NCBI RefSeq assembly: GCF_024168485.1
Contig: NZ_JALJVY010000018.1
Location: 1-64,000 of the forward strand
Origin: Sphingobium sp. OAS761
GTDB taxonomy: Bacteria > Pseudomonadota > Alphaproteobacteria > Sphingomonadales > Sphingomonadaceae
Direction of reading: 5' to 3'
DNA length: 64,000 nt
This document shows, piece by piece, positions 8,943 through 17,196 of the stretch. The notes beneath the pieces were generated by a model, which was not told the DNA's origin, did not search any database, and saw only the letters and a list, made by a program, of their open reading frames with translations. The translations under genes were made by a program, and so were the position numbers. Every line of letters starts with the position of its first letter. Position 1 is the stretch's first letter.

Positions 8943-10979
8943 ATGGGTCGCCGTGATCTGATTGTTTACGGGCTGTTCGCGGTCGTCGTGGTTTTCCTGC
9001 TCGGCGGCCTGGTTGCGATCATCGGCATGGGGCAGTTCAGGACGGACCTGAATTTGGCGAAAATGCCGCAATATTTTTGGTTCTACCGCCACAATCCATT
9101 CGTGATGGGTTGGCTCGCAAAGGGTGTCGGCGGCGTTGCCGCCGCTGGTGGCCTGATCGCCGCGATGATCTATATCAACCGCAAGGACGCCCTGCACGGC
9201 GCGGCGCGCTGGGCCAGGCACAGCGAGGCCAAGGCGGCGGGCCTGATGGACCGGGAAGGCTTGCTCCTGGGCAAGAGCGGCAACGGCTTCGTCCAGTTCG
9301 GCGGAACGGAGCATGTGTTGCTGGAAGCGCCAACCCGCGCCGGTAAGGGCGTCGGCGTCGTGATCCCCAACCTTCTGACCTGGGCAGATTCGGTCGTCGT
9401 TCTCGACGTGAAGCAGGAAAATTGGGAGAAATCGGCGGGGTGGCGCAAGAGCCTCGGCCATCAAGTGCTGCTGTTCGATCCCCTCGACCCGCAAGGCCGC
9501 ACCTGCCGTTTCAATCCCTTCTCACACATTAACCGGAGCGATCCGGTCGAGGTCATTGACGAGCTGCAGAAGATCGCGGCGATGCTGTGGCCGCCCCCGG
9601 CCAACGGCGAAAGCTTCTGGATGGACAGCGCGCGAACCGCCTTCATCGGCGTTGCGGCCTATATCGCGGCTACGCCCGTGCTGCCGTTCACCATGGGCGA
9701 GGTCTATCGCAATTTCAGCGCCGGCGACGCCAAAGAGCGGTTTCCCAAGATCATCAAGCAAAGGCAGGCACAACGAAACCCGCTCTCCGAAGCCTGCATT
9801 TCTGCGCTCAATGACTGGATTTCGAGTTCCGCGAACACCTTTACCGGCATCCGGCAATCGGTGTCGGCCAAGATCAACCTATGGATCAACCCCTATGTGG
9901 ACGCGGCCACATCGGAATCGGATTTCGACCTGCGCGAGTTCCGCTCGCGGCCGATCTCGCTCTACCTCGGCGTCTCGCCCGACAATATCGAGCGAGTTTC
10001 GGACATCTACAATCTGCTGTTTCAGCAGCTCATAGACCTGAACGTGCGAGAGCTGCCCGACGAGAAGACGGGGAAGCATCCAATCAAGCTCCTCCTGTTG
10101 CTGGACGAATTTGCCCGCCTCGGCCGCGCCAGCGTGATCGCGGCGGGATTCTCCTATGTCGCGGGCTACGGCATCCGGCTGCTACCCGTCATCCAGGCGC
10201 GGGCGCAGTTGCGGGACGTATATGGACCGGACGTTACCAGCGAGATTGTCCAGAATTGCGGCGTCGAGCTGGTATTCACGCCCAAGCATATCGACGTAGC
10301 CAAGGAGATTTCCGAACGCCTCGGCAATTACACCTTCCAGGCTAAGAGCCGATCGCGGCGGATATGGGACGCCTGGGAAGGCTCGGTGTCCACGTCCGAT
10401 CAGCGCCGCCCGCTGATGCTCCCACAAGAACTGCTTCTGCTATCGCAGGAGGAAGTGATTGTGCTGCGGGCGGGTATCCCGCCGCTCAAGGGCCGAAAAA
10501 TCCGCTACTACAAGGACAAGTGGATGGTGAAGGCGTCCAGCATGGTCGCGCCGCCTGTGACGCCGCGGCCTCTCGATCCTTCCATAGCTCGGCGCTCCCT
10601 CGCCATCATCGAAGGGGCCGAAGCCCCCGAAATGAGCGATCAGGATGCGTTGGCCGGTGTCGAGTTCGCGCGTCTGGTCGGCTTCCCGTTCGATGAGCTG
10701 CCCGACGATGGCGATCCGCACAAGGCAACGGCATTCTTCGAGGCGCTGGGTCTGAATGCTGATTTCACCGGCATCAATTTCGATGACCTCGCCGGCGTTG
10801 TCGCCTCGGCCGATCCGGCGAGCGAGAATGGTCCTGCGAGCGGCGATCAGCGAGATAGGGACGTGGAGCGGCCGGAAGATGCTGACAGCCCGGAAAACGG
10901 CTCCACGGTCGATGACGGCGCACATGGCGACGGGGGAGACAGTGACGCTTTGGCATTTCTGAAAGGAGCTAAGGGATAA
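8943..10979 (+). CDS. virD4: VirD4/TraG coupling protein
   Basis: 678 residues with two N-terminal transmembrane helices (about 5-28 and 55-78), Walker A APTRAGKGVG near residue 129 and Walker B LLLLLDEFARLGR near residue 385. This is the type IV coupling protein that recruits the relaxosome and pumps DNA into the channel. The C-terminal 130 residues after the ATPase core are acidic and low complexity, likely a substrate-docking tail. It starts 13 bases after virB11 and its TAA overlaps the next ATG. Confidence 0.95.
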   Translation: MGRRDLIVYGLFAVVVVFLLGGLVAIIGMGQFRTDLNLAKMPQYFWFYRHNPFVMGWLAKGVGGVAAAGGLIAAMIYINRKDALHGAARWARHSEAKAAGLMDREGLLLGKSGNGFVQFGGTEHVLLEAPTRAGKGVGVVIPNLLTWADSVVVLDVKQENWEKSAGWRKSLGHQVLLFDPLDPQGRTCRFNPFSHINRSDPVEVIDELQKIAAMLWPPPANGESFWMDSARTAFIGVAAYIAATPVLPFTMGEVYRNFSAGDAKERFPKIIKQRQAQRNPLSEACISALNDWISSSANTFTGIRQSVSAKINLWINPYVDAATSESDFDLREFRSRPISLYLGVSPDNIERVSDIYNLLFQQLIDLNVRELPDEKTGKHPIKLLLLLDEFARLGRASVIAAGFSYVAGYGIRLLPVIQARAQLRDVYGPDVTSEIVQNCGVELVFTPKHIDVAKEISERLGNYTFQAKSRSRRIWDAWEGSVSTSDQRRPLMLPQELLLLSQEEVIVLRAGIPPLKGRKIRYYKDKWMVKASSMVAPPVTPRPLDPSIARRSLAIIEGAEAPEMSDQDALAGVEFARLVGFPFDELPDDGDPHKATAFFEALGLNADFTGINFDDLAGVVASADPASENGPASGDQRDRDVERPEDADSPENGSTVDDGAHGDGGDSDALAFLKGAKG

Positions 10980-11371
10980 TGGCTGACGATAGGAACGAGC
11001 AGGCCGCGTCGAGCGGCAAGCCCAATGAGAAATCGGACGGTTCCCGCGATCCGGCGCGGCAAGATCGCGATCGGCGGGTTGCCAGTGATTTTCGGCAGAT
11101 GACGCAGAGCGAACGCCTACAGGACAAGCGCACCAATCCTGCGGCAAAACAGGTCGCGGCGATGGATGCGGCGATAGATAAGAAATATGGCTCAGATTCA
11201 CGGGAAGCGGCCCGCATGAAGGTCGCTGCGCGCGAGGCGGTTGCCCAAACCCTCGAACGTGGCGGCCAGGTCCGCGCACCGCGTATGCGGGAGACAGAGC
11301 AGCGCCGGGACGAAACGCGAGAACAGCATCGCGCGGCGGCCGATAAAACGGCAAAAGATCTCGAACGATAG
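10979..11371 (+). CDS. Small charged protein at end of T4SS operon
   Basis: 130 residues, very hydrophilic, rich in Arg, Glu, Asp, Gln and Ala, with predicted long helices and no signal or membrane segment. It overlaps the virD4 stop codon (TAATG), so it is translated with the transfer operon and may assist the coupling protein or relaxosome. I do not recognise the family. It is the last gene before the cargo island, and a hairpin follows at 11419. Confidence 0.65.
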   Translation: MADDRNEQAASSGKPNEKSDGSRDPARQDRDRRVASDFRQMTQSERLQDKRTNPAAKQVAAMDAAIDKKYGSDSREAARMKVAAREAVAQTLERGGQVRAPRMRETEQRRDETREQHRAAADKTAKDLER

Positions 11372-11418
11372 GCAAGCCTGGAGAGCAATTCACTGCCCTG
11401 TCCAGCCTTTCTTAGAAT

Positions 11419-11435
11419 CCCTGCTTCAAGCAGGG
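11419..11435. terminator. Hairpin after the virB operon
   Basis: CCCTGCTT and AAGCAGGG are perfect inverted arms separated by one base (a 3-base loop if the last pair opens). The hairpin lies 47 bases past the last operon gene. It is not followed by a T run, so factor-independent termination is uncertain; it may instead be a junction relic. Confidence 0.45.
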
Positions 11436-11464
11436 GGCTTGCTCCATCAGCGCAATTGATATAG

Positions 11465-11481
11465 ATGTATTTGTAATACAT
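11465..11481 (+). promoter_or_regulatory. NsrR-type operator before the globin gene
   Basis: ATGTATTTGTAATACAT is an 8-1-8 near-perfect palindrome. It matches the known NsrR consensus ATGyATTTnAAATrCAT at all positions but one. It lies 17 bases before the preferred GTG start of the truncated-globin gene. A Rrf2 regulator with NsrR-like cysteines is encoded at 18557-19000, so nitric-oxide-relieved repression of the globin/DUF1971/hmp operon is a reasonable inference. Confidence 0.7.
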
Positions 11482-11497
11482 GATTGGAGCGCGAGTC

Positions 11498-11944
11498 GTG
11501 GTCGATGCCTCGATAATCAGAGAGGAAGAGCTGGCTCCTTTGGTGGAAGAGTTCTACGCGCGGGTCCGGGCCGACGCCGAACTTGGGCCGATTTTCAACG
11601 ATGCGATCGACGATTGGCCGGAGCATCTTGGGAAGCTGACTGCATTCTGGTCCTCCGTCATGCTCACCAGTGGCCGATACAAGGGTCAACCGGTGCCGGC
11701 CCATTTGAAGCATAAGGCTAGGATAACACCCGCGCTCTTCGAGCGGTGGCTCGCGCTCTGGGTGCAAACGACCAATGACATGATGACGTCAGAAGCGGCC
11801 GCGGCACTACAGGCGAAGGCGAGGCGGATCGCCGAGAGCCTGCAACTCGCGATGTTCTTCCAACTGGAAGGGCGGGGTGCCGCAACGGGCACTAGAGCCA
11901 AACAGGCGGATGCACCCGAGCGACGAGTGCAAGCCCATGACTGA
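11498..11944 (+). CDS. Group III truncated haemoglobin
   Basis: About 148 residues with the bacterial-globin pattern: LVEEFYARVRADAELGPIF at the N-terminus, LTAFWSSVMLTSGRYKGQPVPAHL in the middle and FERWLALW later, which is typical of group III (trHbP) proteins. I choose GTG 11498 because GGAG sits 8 bases upstream; the in-frame ATG at 11480 lies inside the NsrR-like palindrome and lacks a ribosome binding site. The likely role is haem-based binding or detoxification of NO or peroxide. It overlaps the DUF1971 gene by 8 bases, forming an operon with flavohaemoglobin. Confidence 0.85.
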   Translation: MVDASIIREEELAPLVEEFYARVRADAELGPIFNDAIDDWPEHLGKLTAFWSSVMLTSGRYKGQPVPAHLKHKARITPALFERWLALWVQTTNDMMTSEAAAALQAKARRIAESLQLAMFFQLEGRGAATGTRAKQADAPERRVQAHD

Positions 11945-12212
11945 CAACTTGCCTTATCGTTCCACGCCGGTGTTCGATCAGGATACGCTGCCGGCTGCCT
12001 TGCGCGCGCGACATGACACGAAGGCAGGTGTTTGGGGCGTGATCCGGGTTCTCGAAGGCGAACTCAGGCTAACCTACCTCGAGCCACCTTCGGAGATCAT
12101 CCTGACGCCGGACCAGCCTGGTTTGCTCCTCCCTCAGCAACCGCATTTCGTAACGCCGACAGGGCCGATGAAGATGCAGGTGGATTTTTACGATCACAAG
12201 CCCGGGCTCTGA
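11937..12212 (+). CDS. DUF1971 (YeaR/TehB-like) small cupin-like protein
   Basis: 91 residues starting MTDNLPYRSTPVFDQDTLP, followed by LRARHDTKAGVWGVIRVLEGELRLTY, the DUF1971 signature. The best known relative is E. coli YeaR, whose operon responds to nitrate and NO through NarL and NsrR; its exact activity is not established. Placement between a truncated globin and flavohaemoglobin behind an NsrR-type box strongly suggests the same nitrosative-stress role here. The start ATG overlaps the globin stop by 8 bases. Confidence 0.85.
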   Translation: MTDNLPYRSTPVFDQDTLPAALRARHDTKAGVWGVIRVLEGELRLTYLEPPSEIILTPDQPGLLLPQQPHFVTPTGPMKMQVDFYDHKPGL

Positions 12213-12251
12213 CAGTCCGGGATTTCCAACGCGTGCAAAAAGGAGAAGTTG

Positions 12252-13463
12252 ATGACACAGCCCCTCAGCGATCAGACCATAGCGCTCGTCAAGGCGACCG
12301 TGCCCGCACTCGAAGCCCATGGCCTCGACATCGTGCACGAGATGTATTCCCGCATGTTCCAGAATCCGGAAATTCGTGACCTTTTCAATCAGTCGCATCA
12401 TGGCGACGCCGGTTCGCAGCCACGTGCGCTTACCGGCGCTATTCTCGCCTATGCGAGCAACATCGAAAATCTCGGTGCGCTCGCGCCGGCGGTTGAGCGG
12501 ATCGCGCAGAAGCATGTTGGCCTGCAGATTCTGCCTGAACATTATCCGCACGTAGCCGAGGCGCTCCTGGGGGCGATCAAGGCAGTGCTGGGCGATGCGG
12601 CGACCGATGAAATTCTTGCTGCCTGGGGCGAAGCCTACTGGTTCCTGGCCAACATCCTGATCGCCCGCGAGCAACGGGTCTACTCGGAGCAGAAGGACGC
12701 GAGCGGCGGATGGAATGGCTGGCGCGAATTTCGCGTCGAGGACGTCGTGCGTGAGAGCAGCGTCATCAATTCCTTTATTCTGCGCCCCGTCGATGGCGGG
12801 GCCGTCATGCGGCACAAGCCGGGGCAGTATCTGACCTTCTGGCTCGAAATTCCGGGGCATCCGCCCGTCAAGCGCAACTATTCGATTTCAGCAGCCCCCA
12901 ACGGCGAGACCTATCGCATTTCGGTCAAGCGCGAACTGCATGGCCTTGCGTCGGGCTGGCTCCATGATGACGCCAAACCGGGCACGGTGCTCAAAGTGGC
13001 AGCGCCTGCAGGCGAATTCTTCTTGGCAGCGCATGTCGAACGCCCGGTGATCCTCCTGTCGGGCGGTGTGGGCCTGACCCCGATGGTGGCGATGCTCGAA
13101 ACGCTTGCAGAGGACGGCGCCGGAATCCCCGTGCATTATGTCCACGGAACCCATGACCGCGATACCCACGCAATGCGTGATCATGTTCGCGCTGTCGCTG
13201 GGCGGGGCAAGTCAATCACCGTCACCGATTTTCATCAGACCCCGCTCGAAGGTGAAGTCGCAGGACAGGATTATGACGTAGCCGGCATCATCACCGACGA
13301 ATGGCTGGTCGCCAACACGCCGGTGGGTGAGGCCGATTACTATATCTGCGGACCACGTCCGTTTCTGCGCCACGCCGTCTCTACCTTGTCGCTGGCTGGC
13401 GTCCCCTCCGACCGAATTCACTACGAATTCTTCGGTCCGGCAGACGAATTGCTCGCCGCCTGA
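12252..13463 (+). CDS. hmp: Flavohaemoglobin, nitric oxide dioxygenase
   Basis: 403 residues, full length. An N-terminal globin domain (1-140) with the haem-binding QKHVGLQI segment near residue 85 is followed by an FAD domain with RNYSISAAP near residue 206. The NAD(P)H domain has GGVGLTPM near residue 270 and YYICGPRPF near residue 365. Reaction: NO plus O2 plus NAD(P)H to nitrate. The start is ATG 12252 with AGGAG six bases upstream; a TTG directly before it is in frame but not needed. It is the third gene of the putative NsrR-controlled operon and ends at a strong hairpin. Confidence 0.95.
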   Translation: MTQPLSDQTIALVKATVPALEAHGLDIVHEMYSRMFQNPEIRDLFNQSHHGDAGSQPRALTGAILAYASNIENLGALAPAVERIAQKHVGLQILPEHYPHVAEALLGAIKAVLGDAATDEILAAWGEAYWFLANILIAREQRVYSEQKDASGGWNGWREFRVEDVVRESSVINSFILRPVDGGAVMRHKPGQYLTFWLEIPGHPPVKRNYSISAAPNGETYRISVKRELHGLASGWLHDDAKPGTVLKVAAPAGEFFLAAHVERPVILLSGGVGLTPMVAMLETLAEDGAGIPVHYVHGTHDRDTHAMRDHVRAVAGRGKSITVTDFHQTPLEGEVAGQDYDVAGIITDEWLVANTPVGEADYYICGPRPFLRHAVSTLSLAGVPSDRIHYEFFGPADELLAA

Positions 13464-13470
13464 CTGAGCG

Positions 13471-13498
13471 CGGAGAAGGGCGATGTCGCCCTTCTCCG
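13471..13498. terminator. Bidirectional hairpin between convergent genes
   Basis: A 13-bp perfect stem (arms CGGAGAAGGGCGA and TCGCCCTTCTCCG, TG loop) lies between hmp (plus) and the small minus-strand gene ending at 13506. It is very stable but lacks a long T run on either side. Convergent placement makes it a likely shared terminator. Confidence 0.6.
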
Positions 13499-13505
13499 GG
13501 TCTGC

Positions 13506-13751
13506 TCAAACCGCCATGTCGGCGTGATCGCGGACTTCTGGACGCACTTGGGCGTCGGCGACAGGTTCCTCGACGAGGATCGCGAACTTGGCACCCTTGT
13601 AATAGATACTGGGTCGATGCCAGGCTCGTGTGACGACCACGACCGTTCCGTCGATCTCAACCTCTTCTCCTGCCTGGGGCGACCGCGCGAAGTGAAAACT
13701 GCCCCAGGCTGCTGCGGAACTGCTGTCGCCAGCCCAAACGTCAATGAGCAT
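13506..13751 (-). CDS. Small unknown protein downstream of sodB
   Basis: 81 residues from an ATG preceded by AGAGGAGAA; a longer in-frame form would start inside sodB. The sequence (MLIDVWAGDSSSAAAWGSFHF, later IDGTVVVVTRAWHRPSIYYKGAKFAILVEEP) looks like a compact beta-rich domain. I do not recognise it. It follows the broken superoxide dismutase gene by about 17 bases, so both were probably co-transcribed. Confidence 0.6.
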   Translation of the reverse strand: MLIDVWAGDSSSAAAWGSFHFARSPQAGEEVEIDGTVVVVTRAWHRPSIYYKGAKFAILVEEPVADAQVRPEVRDHADMAV

Positions 13752-13768
13752 TTCGTTCTCCTCTTTCT

Positions 13769-14448
13769 TCAACGGGCGGCCGGTGGTGCTGGGTAGCGCC
13801 ACGGCTTGTCCTGGCCGATCGCCGCGTCAAACTGCGTTTCGGCGAAGCCCCAGTTTGCGAGCCTGTTCCACCAGGACGTGAGCCAACCCGCGCGATCCTG
13901 ACGGTAGTCGATGTAATAGGCATGCTCCCACACGTCGCAGGCAAGAAGCGGCGTCACCCCTTCCTCAAGGATCGGACTACCCGCGTCGTGGGTCGAGATC
14001 ACCTCGAGCTTGTCGCGCTTCGCGATGAGCCAGACCCAGCCCGATCCGAAATGGCCCGTTCCTCCCCGAGCGTTTCGAGACTCCCGAATTCGGACGAAAT
14101 GGCGCTGGCGAGGAGTCCCGAAGGTTTGACCGCTTTCGGCGCCATGCTCTCCCAAAAGAAGCTATGGTTCCATGCCTGGGCTGCATTGTTGAAGACGCCC
14201 TTCGTGCCGCTGCCGTGGGCGATCCGGATGATTTCCTCGAGCCTCTGGGCCGAAAAATTCTGCTCTGACAGCAGCCGATTGAGCGTTTCCACGTAGCGTG
14301 CGTGATGTTTGCCGTGGTGGATCTCCAGTGTTTCCGCCGAGAGGACAGGCTCGAGATCCTTGGTCCCATAGGGCAGGGGAGGCAATTCGAAGACGAGCCT
14401 CTCAACGTCGGATTGGGCTATTGCAGCATTGCGGCTTTGATCAGCCAT
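13769..14448 (-). pseudogene. sodB: Fe/Mn superoxide dismutase, frameshifted by internal deletion
   Basis: Starts at ATG 14448 with AGGAGACAAG upstream. The first frame encodes FELPPLPYGTKDLEP, the metal-site HHGKHHARYVETLN and QAWNHSFFWESM, and reads to FGSLETLGEE. The remainder (GTGHFGSGWVWLIAKRDKLEVI, DVWEHAYYIDYRQDR and the C-terminus) is in another frame. Around 14050-14075 the gene has about 11 bases where the family needs roughly 27 between the LETL and GHFGSGW motifs, so an out-of-frame deletion of about 16 bases split it. All four metal ligands remain, but in two frames. A sequencing error is less likely than a real lesion because several codons are missing. Confidence 0.8.
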
Positions 14449-14621
14449 CGCTTGTCTCCTTGAGCAGAAATAGCGCCGGAAATCGTTTCGGCCGACGCGT
14501 GATGACGAGTGTGGCACCAATCGGCGCAGATAAGCCGGTAGGACCGTCCTGATGATGAGGGCTGCGGGATCATTGCTGATGCAGCGGCACAGGGCGCTGC
14601 AATGGTGTTTGGAGAGAACGG

Positions 14622-15020
14622 TCAATGTGCATAGGACAGCTCTGCCCTTCGCGCATCGAGCGCGGCCATGCACAGGGCGATTGCCTCAACCGGGTGATGG
14701 GCTGTCCATTGGCCAAGCTCGCCCACCACGGTTGTCCCCTGGGGGCCGGCTTCGATCCAATAACCGGGTGGCACCAACATAGCGGCAGCGCGGCAAGTTG
14801 CCGTGTAGAGCAGTGCCCGAACGTGGCTGCCGTCGTCCTGCCGCCAGACTCCGGGAGCGATAACGGTCAAGCTGCGCAGCGCCGGAAATACGGCCAGCGC
14901 AATCCGTGCATCAATGTCGCGATCGGGTTCGCACGCGCCCTGACATGCGGAGATGGCGTTCACGAGGCTGTCGTCATGACCAATCGCCCTTACGCGGCAC
15001 AGGACGCCCGCGGCGTTCAT
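14622..15020 (-). CDS. Unknown protein coupled to carbonic anhydrase
   Basis: 132 residues, no signal or membrane segment, moderately Ala-rich, with Cys residues near positions 8, 26 and 30. The start overlaps the carbonic anhydrase stop (ATGA), so translation is coupled. I do not recognise the family. The 170 bases between its 3' end and sodB hold no gene. Confidence 0.5.
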   Translation of the reverse strand: MNAAGVLCRVRAIGHDDSLVNAISACQGACEPDRDIDARIALAVFPALRSLTVIAPGVWRQDDGSHVRALLYTATCRAAAMLVPPGYWIEAGPQGTTVVGELGQWTAHHPVEAIALCMAALDARRAELSYAH

Positions 15021-15691
15021 GTCGTACCTTCGACCAGGCGTCCGGGGGCTGCCTCATTCGGGGCGCGGCTTATGGGTGAGCAAACCGGCCGCAGCAGACC
15101 ATCTCCAATGGCGTAAACCCAACCGTGAAGCGTCAGCGAGGCGTGCCGTGCCCAAGCCTGGAGAACCAAAGGATTAGCTGCGAGTGCCGCCACCTGAGCG
15201 CGGATATTGTGCTCGCACAAGCGGTCGGCATTGACCTCCAGTGTACCGGAACCCGTTTGATAGAGGGGGCGCACCGGGGCGAGCCAGGCTCCGATCGCGT
15301 CGTCGCTAGCCTGTGTCATCGCGGCTTGAATCCCGCCGCAACCGTAGTGGCCCACGACAATGATGTGCTCGACTTTCAGAACATCGACAGCGAACTGCAA
15401 GGCGGCTGCGAAATTGGGATCGGTCGGCATGGTGAGATTGGCGACATTGCGGTGAACGAACATCTCGCCCGGATCGAGATCCACGATTTCCGTGGCGGGC
15501 ACCCGACTATCCGAACAGCCGATCCAGAAATAGCGAGGTCGTTGTTGACCAACGAGCCGTTTGAAGAAGCCGGGATCGGCCAGGGTTTTCGCAGCAGCCC
15601 ATGCACGGTTGCGGGTCAACAAGCCAGAGAGTCCGCCGTCATCGAGTCCGCCGGCGACGGCCTCCTCTCCAGTCTCTCGCGATTTCTTCAT
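15017..15691 (-). CDS. Beta-class carbonic anhydrase
   Basis: 224 residues. Zinc ligands and the catalytic dyad are visible in CSDSRVPATE near residue 58 and GHYGCGG near residue 113, together with PGEMFVHRNVANL, the standard beta-CA set. It interconverts CO2 and bicarbonate in the cytoplasm. The start overlaps the peroxiredoxin stop by four bases, making a peroxiredoxin-CA-unknown operon. Its presence with oxidative and nitrosative stress genes suggests pH or CO2 homeostasis under stress, but that is inference. Confidence 0.93.
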   Translation of the reverse strand: MKKSRETGEEAVAGGLDDGGLSGLLTRNRAWAAAKTLADPGFFKRLVGQQRPRYFWIGCSDSRVPATEIVDLDPGEMFVHRNVANLTMPTDPNFAAALQFAVDVLKVEHIIVVGHYGCGGIQAAMTQASDDAIGAWLAPVRPLYQTGSGTLEVNADRLCEHNIRAQVAALAANPLVLQAWARHASLTLHGWVYAIGDGLLRPVCSPISRAPNEAAPGRLVEGTT

Positions 15692-16329
15692 TGCCTGGGA
15701 GCCTGCAGATCGACCACCCGGAGGTAAGGCTTCAGCGTCCTGTAGCCTTGCGGGAACTGCCGTGATGCCTCCTCGTCCGACAGCTTCGGCGATATCACGA
15801 CCGGCTCGCCGGGCTCCCAGTTGACGGGCGTCGCGATGCTACGGGCGTCTGTCAGTTGAAGACTGTCGACGGCGCGAAGGATCTCGGCAAAGTTCCGACC
15901 GGTCGAAGGCGGATAGGTCAGGATCAGCCGTACTTTGCGCGACGGGTCAATGACGAAGACGGAACGGACTGTGACCGTTGGGTCGCTCTCGGGATGGATC
16001 ATGTCGTAAAGCGTCGACACCCTGGCGTCGGCATCCGCGATCATCGGGAAGTCGAGTTTCGTCCCTTGGGTTTCGTGAATGTCGAGCTCCCATTTGTGAT
16101 GGGCTTCGACCGGATCCACCGAGAGGCCAATGGGTTTGACGTTGCGTTTGTCCCATTCGGACCGGAGCTTGGCGACCTCGCCCAGTTCCGTCGTGCAGAC
16201 CGGCGTAAAATTCTTGGGATGGCTGAACAGGATACCCCAGCTTCCATCCAGCCAATCGTGGAAGCTGATGCGACCGTGCGTGCTGTCCTGCTCGAAATCG
16301 GGGGCGATCTGCCCGAGCTGAATGGCCAT
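15688..16329 (-). CDS. 1-Cys peroxiredoxin (Prx6/AhpC-TSA family)
   Basis: 213 residues from ATG 16329, which has AGGAG five bases upstream; a longer in-frame start at 16410 is not supported. The peroxidatic Cys is in FTPVCTTELGEV near residue 45. The long C-terminal domain (TPVNWEPGEPVVISPKLSDEEA and QGYRTLKPYLR) marks the Prx6 (1-Cys) subfamily. It reduces peroxides and possibly peroxynitrite in the cytoplasm. It is the first gene of a minus-strand operon with carbonic anhydrase; the AT-rich region at 16370-16425 probably holds its promoter. Confidence 0.92.
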   Translation of the reverse strand: MAIQLGQIAPDFEQDSTHGRISFHDWLDGSWGILFSHPKNFTPVCTTELGEVAKLRSEWDKRNVKPIGLSVDPVEAHHKWELDIHETQGTKLDFPMIADADARVSTLYDMIHPESDPTVTVRSVFVIDPSRKVRLILTYPPSTGRNFAEILRAVDSLQLTDARSIATPVNWEPGEPVVISPKLSDEEASRQFPQGYRTLKPYLRVVDLQAPRQ

Positions 16330-16426
16330 GGGAACTCCTTCATATCGCAGATCTGATGTGGAGATGGGCGAAGCATCATACAAACGAATGTTATTATTAT
16401 TTATCAGCAAAAGTATTGGGTATAAC

Positions 16427-16663
16427 TTAGCGTCGGGTTCCCGGTCCGAGCCCCACGATCACGAGGAGGGCTATCGGCATGGCGAACAGCACTATCCCAT
16501 TGCCGTCCCCTTCGGCTACGAAGCCGTTTTGGCGGAGCAAATCGACAAAAAGGCGGATCGAGACGAAGGCGATGCTTGCGGCGAAGATCAGATAGAGGCC
16601 GGACATGGAGGGAGGGCGCTCTGGTCCACGCGCTTGCCGGTCATCATCGTTGTCGGCATTCAC
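16427..16663 (-). CDS. Small two-helix membrane protein
   Basis: 78 residues: a polar N-terminus with Asp/Arg, then two hydrophobic segments around residues 21-40 and 55-73. It overlaps the preceding gene by four bases, so the two form a pair. No family recognised. The ATG-proximal region is charged, consistent with a cytoplasmic N-terminus. Confidence 0.5.
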   Translation of the reverse strand: MNADNDDDRQARGPERPPSMSGLYLIFAASIAFVSIRLFVDLLRQNGFVAEGDGNGIVLFAMPIALLVIVGLGPGTRR

Positions 16664-17043
16664 GGCTGCTTTGTCCGTGACGAGGGAGGCGGTTTGCGGC
16701 GACAGGTTTCCTGAAAATTAGGGGCGTCTTCGCCCAACGGCTCTCGGGCTTCAGGTGGCCACAGCGCAATGAAGTCAAACGGAGGGGGCACTTCCTGCCA
16801 GTGCTGACGCGCTCGGCGATGTGCCGTCTGTTCCCAATCGAGAGAGAGGATCACGCCGATACAAACCGCGGGCACGAAGACCATCACGGCAACAAAGACA
16901 TCGTCGCTGATCGCACCAGCGTCGTGAAAACTGAAGAGTGCGATGCCTATCCCTAAAACCAGCAAGGCCAGCGCTATGCTGACTTTCCAGATTTCGGCTC
17001 GGGGCGGCGGCGGTTCGGGCGTGAAGCGGCCTAAAGGTTTCAT
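16660..17043 (-). CDS. Two-helix membrane protein with Pro-rich tail
   Basis: 127 residues with two transmembrane helices near 20-40 and 50-70 and a cytoplasmic tail containing WEQTAHRRARQHW and PPPFDFIALWPPEARE. It is translated first in a two-gene operon with the 78-residue membrane protein. Unknown function. It diverges from the LysR gene, with 153 bases between. Confidence 0.5.
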   Translation of the reverse strand: MKPLGRFTPEPPPPRAEIWKVSIALALLVLGIGIALFSFHDAGAISDDVFVAVMVFVPAVCIGVILSLDWEQTAHRRARQHWQEVPPPFDFIALWPPEAREPLGEDAPNFQETCRRKPPPSSRTKQP

Positions 17044-17167
17044 CTGGAAGTTCGCCCAAACCGTTGGACGCCTTATCGTTGTTGGTGCCTGTCGAGGGCC
17101 GTCACACGGGTCCTGCCTTGTGCCCCCATCATCGGCCCGCTACCATGAAGCAAGCAAATGAATATTA

Positions 17168-17184
17168 TTGCACTTTGAGTGCAA
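17168..17184 (+). promoter_or_regulatory. Palindromic operator before the LysR gene
   Basis: TTGCACT and AGTGCAA are perfect 7-bp arms around TTG, beginning 29 bases before the LysR start. It is a plausible LysR-type (T-N11-A) autoregulatory site serving the regulator and perhaps the divergent membrane-protein pair. Confidence 0.55.
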
Positions 17185-17196
17185 GGATGATGGTTT

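Noticed and set aside
10440..11393. 317-codon minus-strand open frame
   Set aside because: Antisense to the VirD4 tail and the small charged protein; no protein-like features.
11411..11441. Tn3-type end suggested by ATTCTAAG on the minus strand beside the hairpin
   Set aside because: Orientation points into the T4SS rather than the cargo and the outer GGGG is absent.
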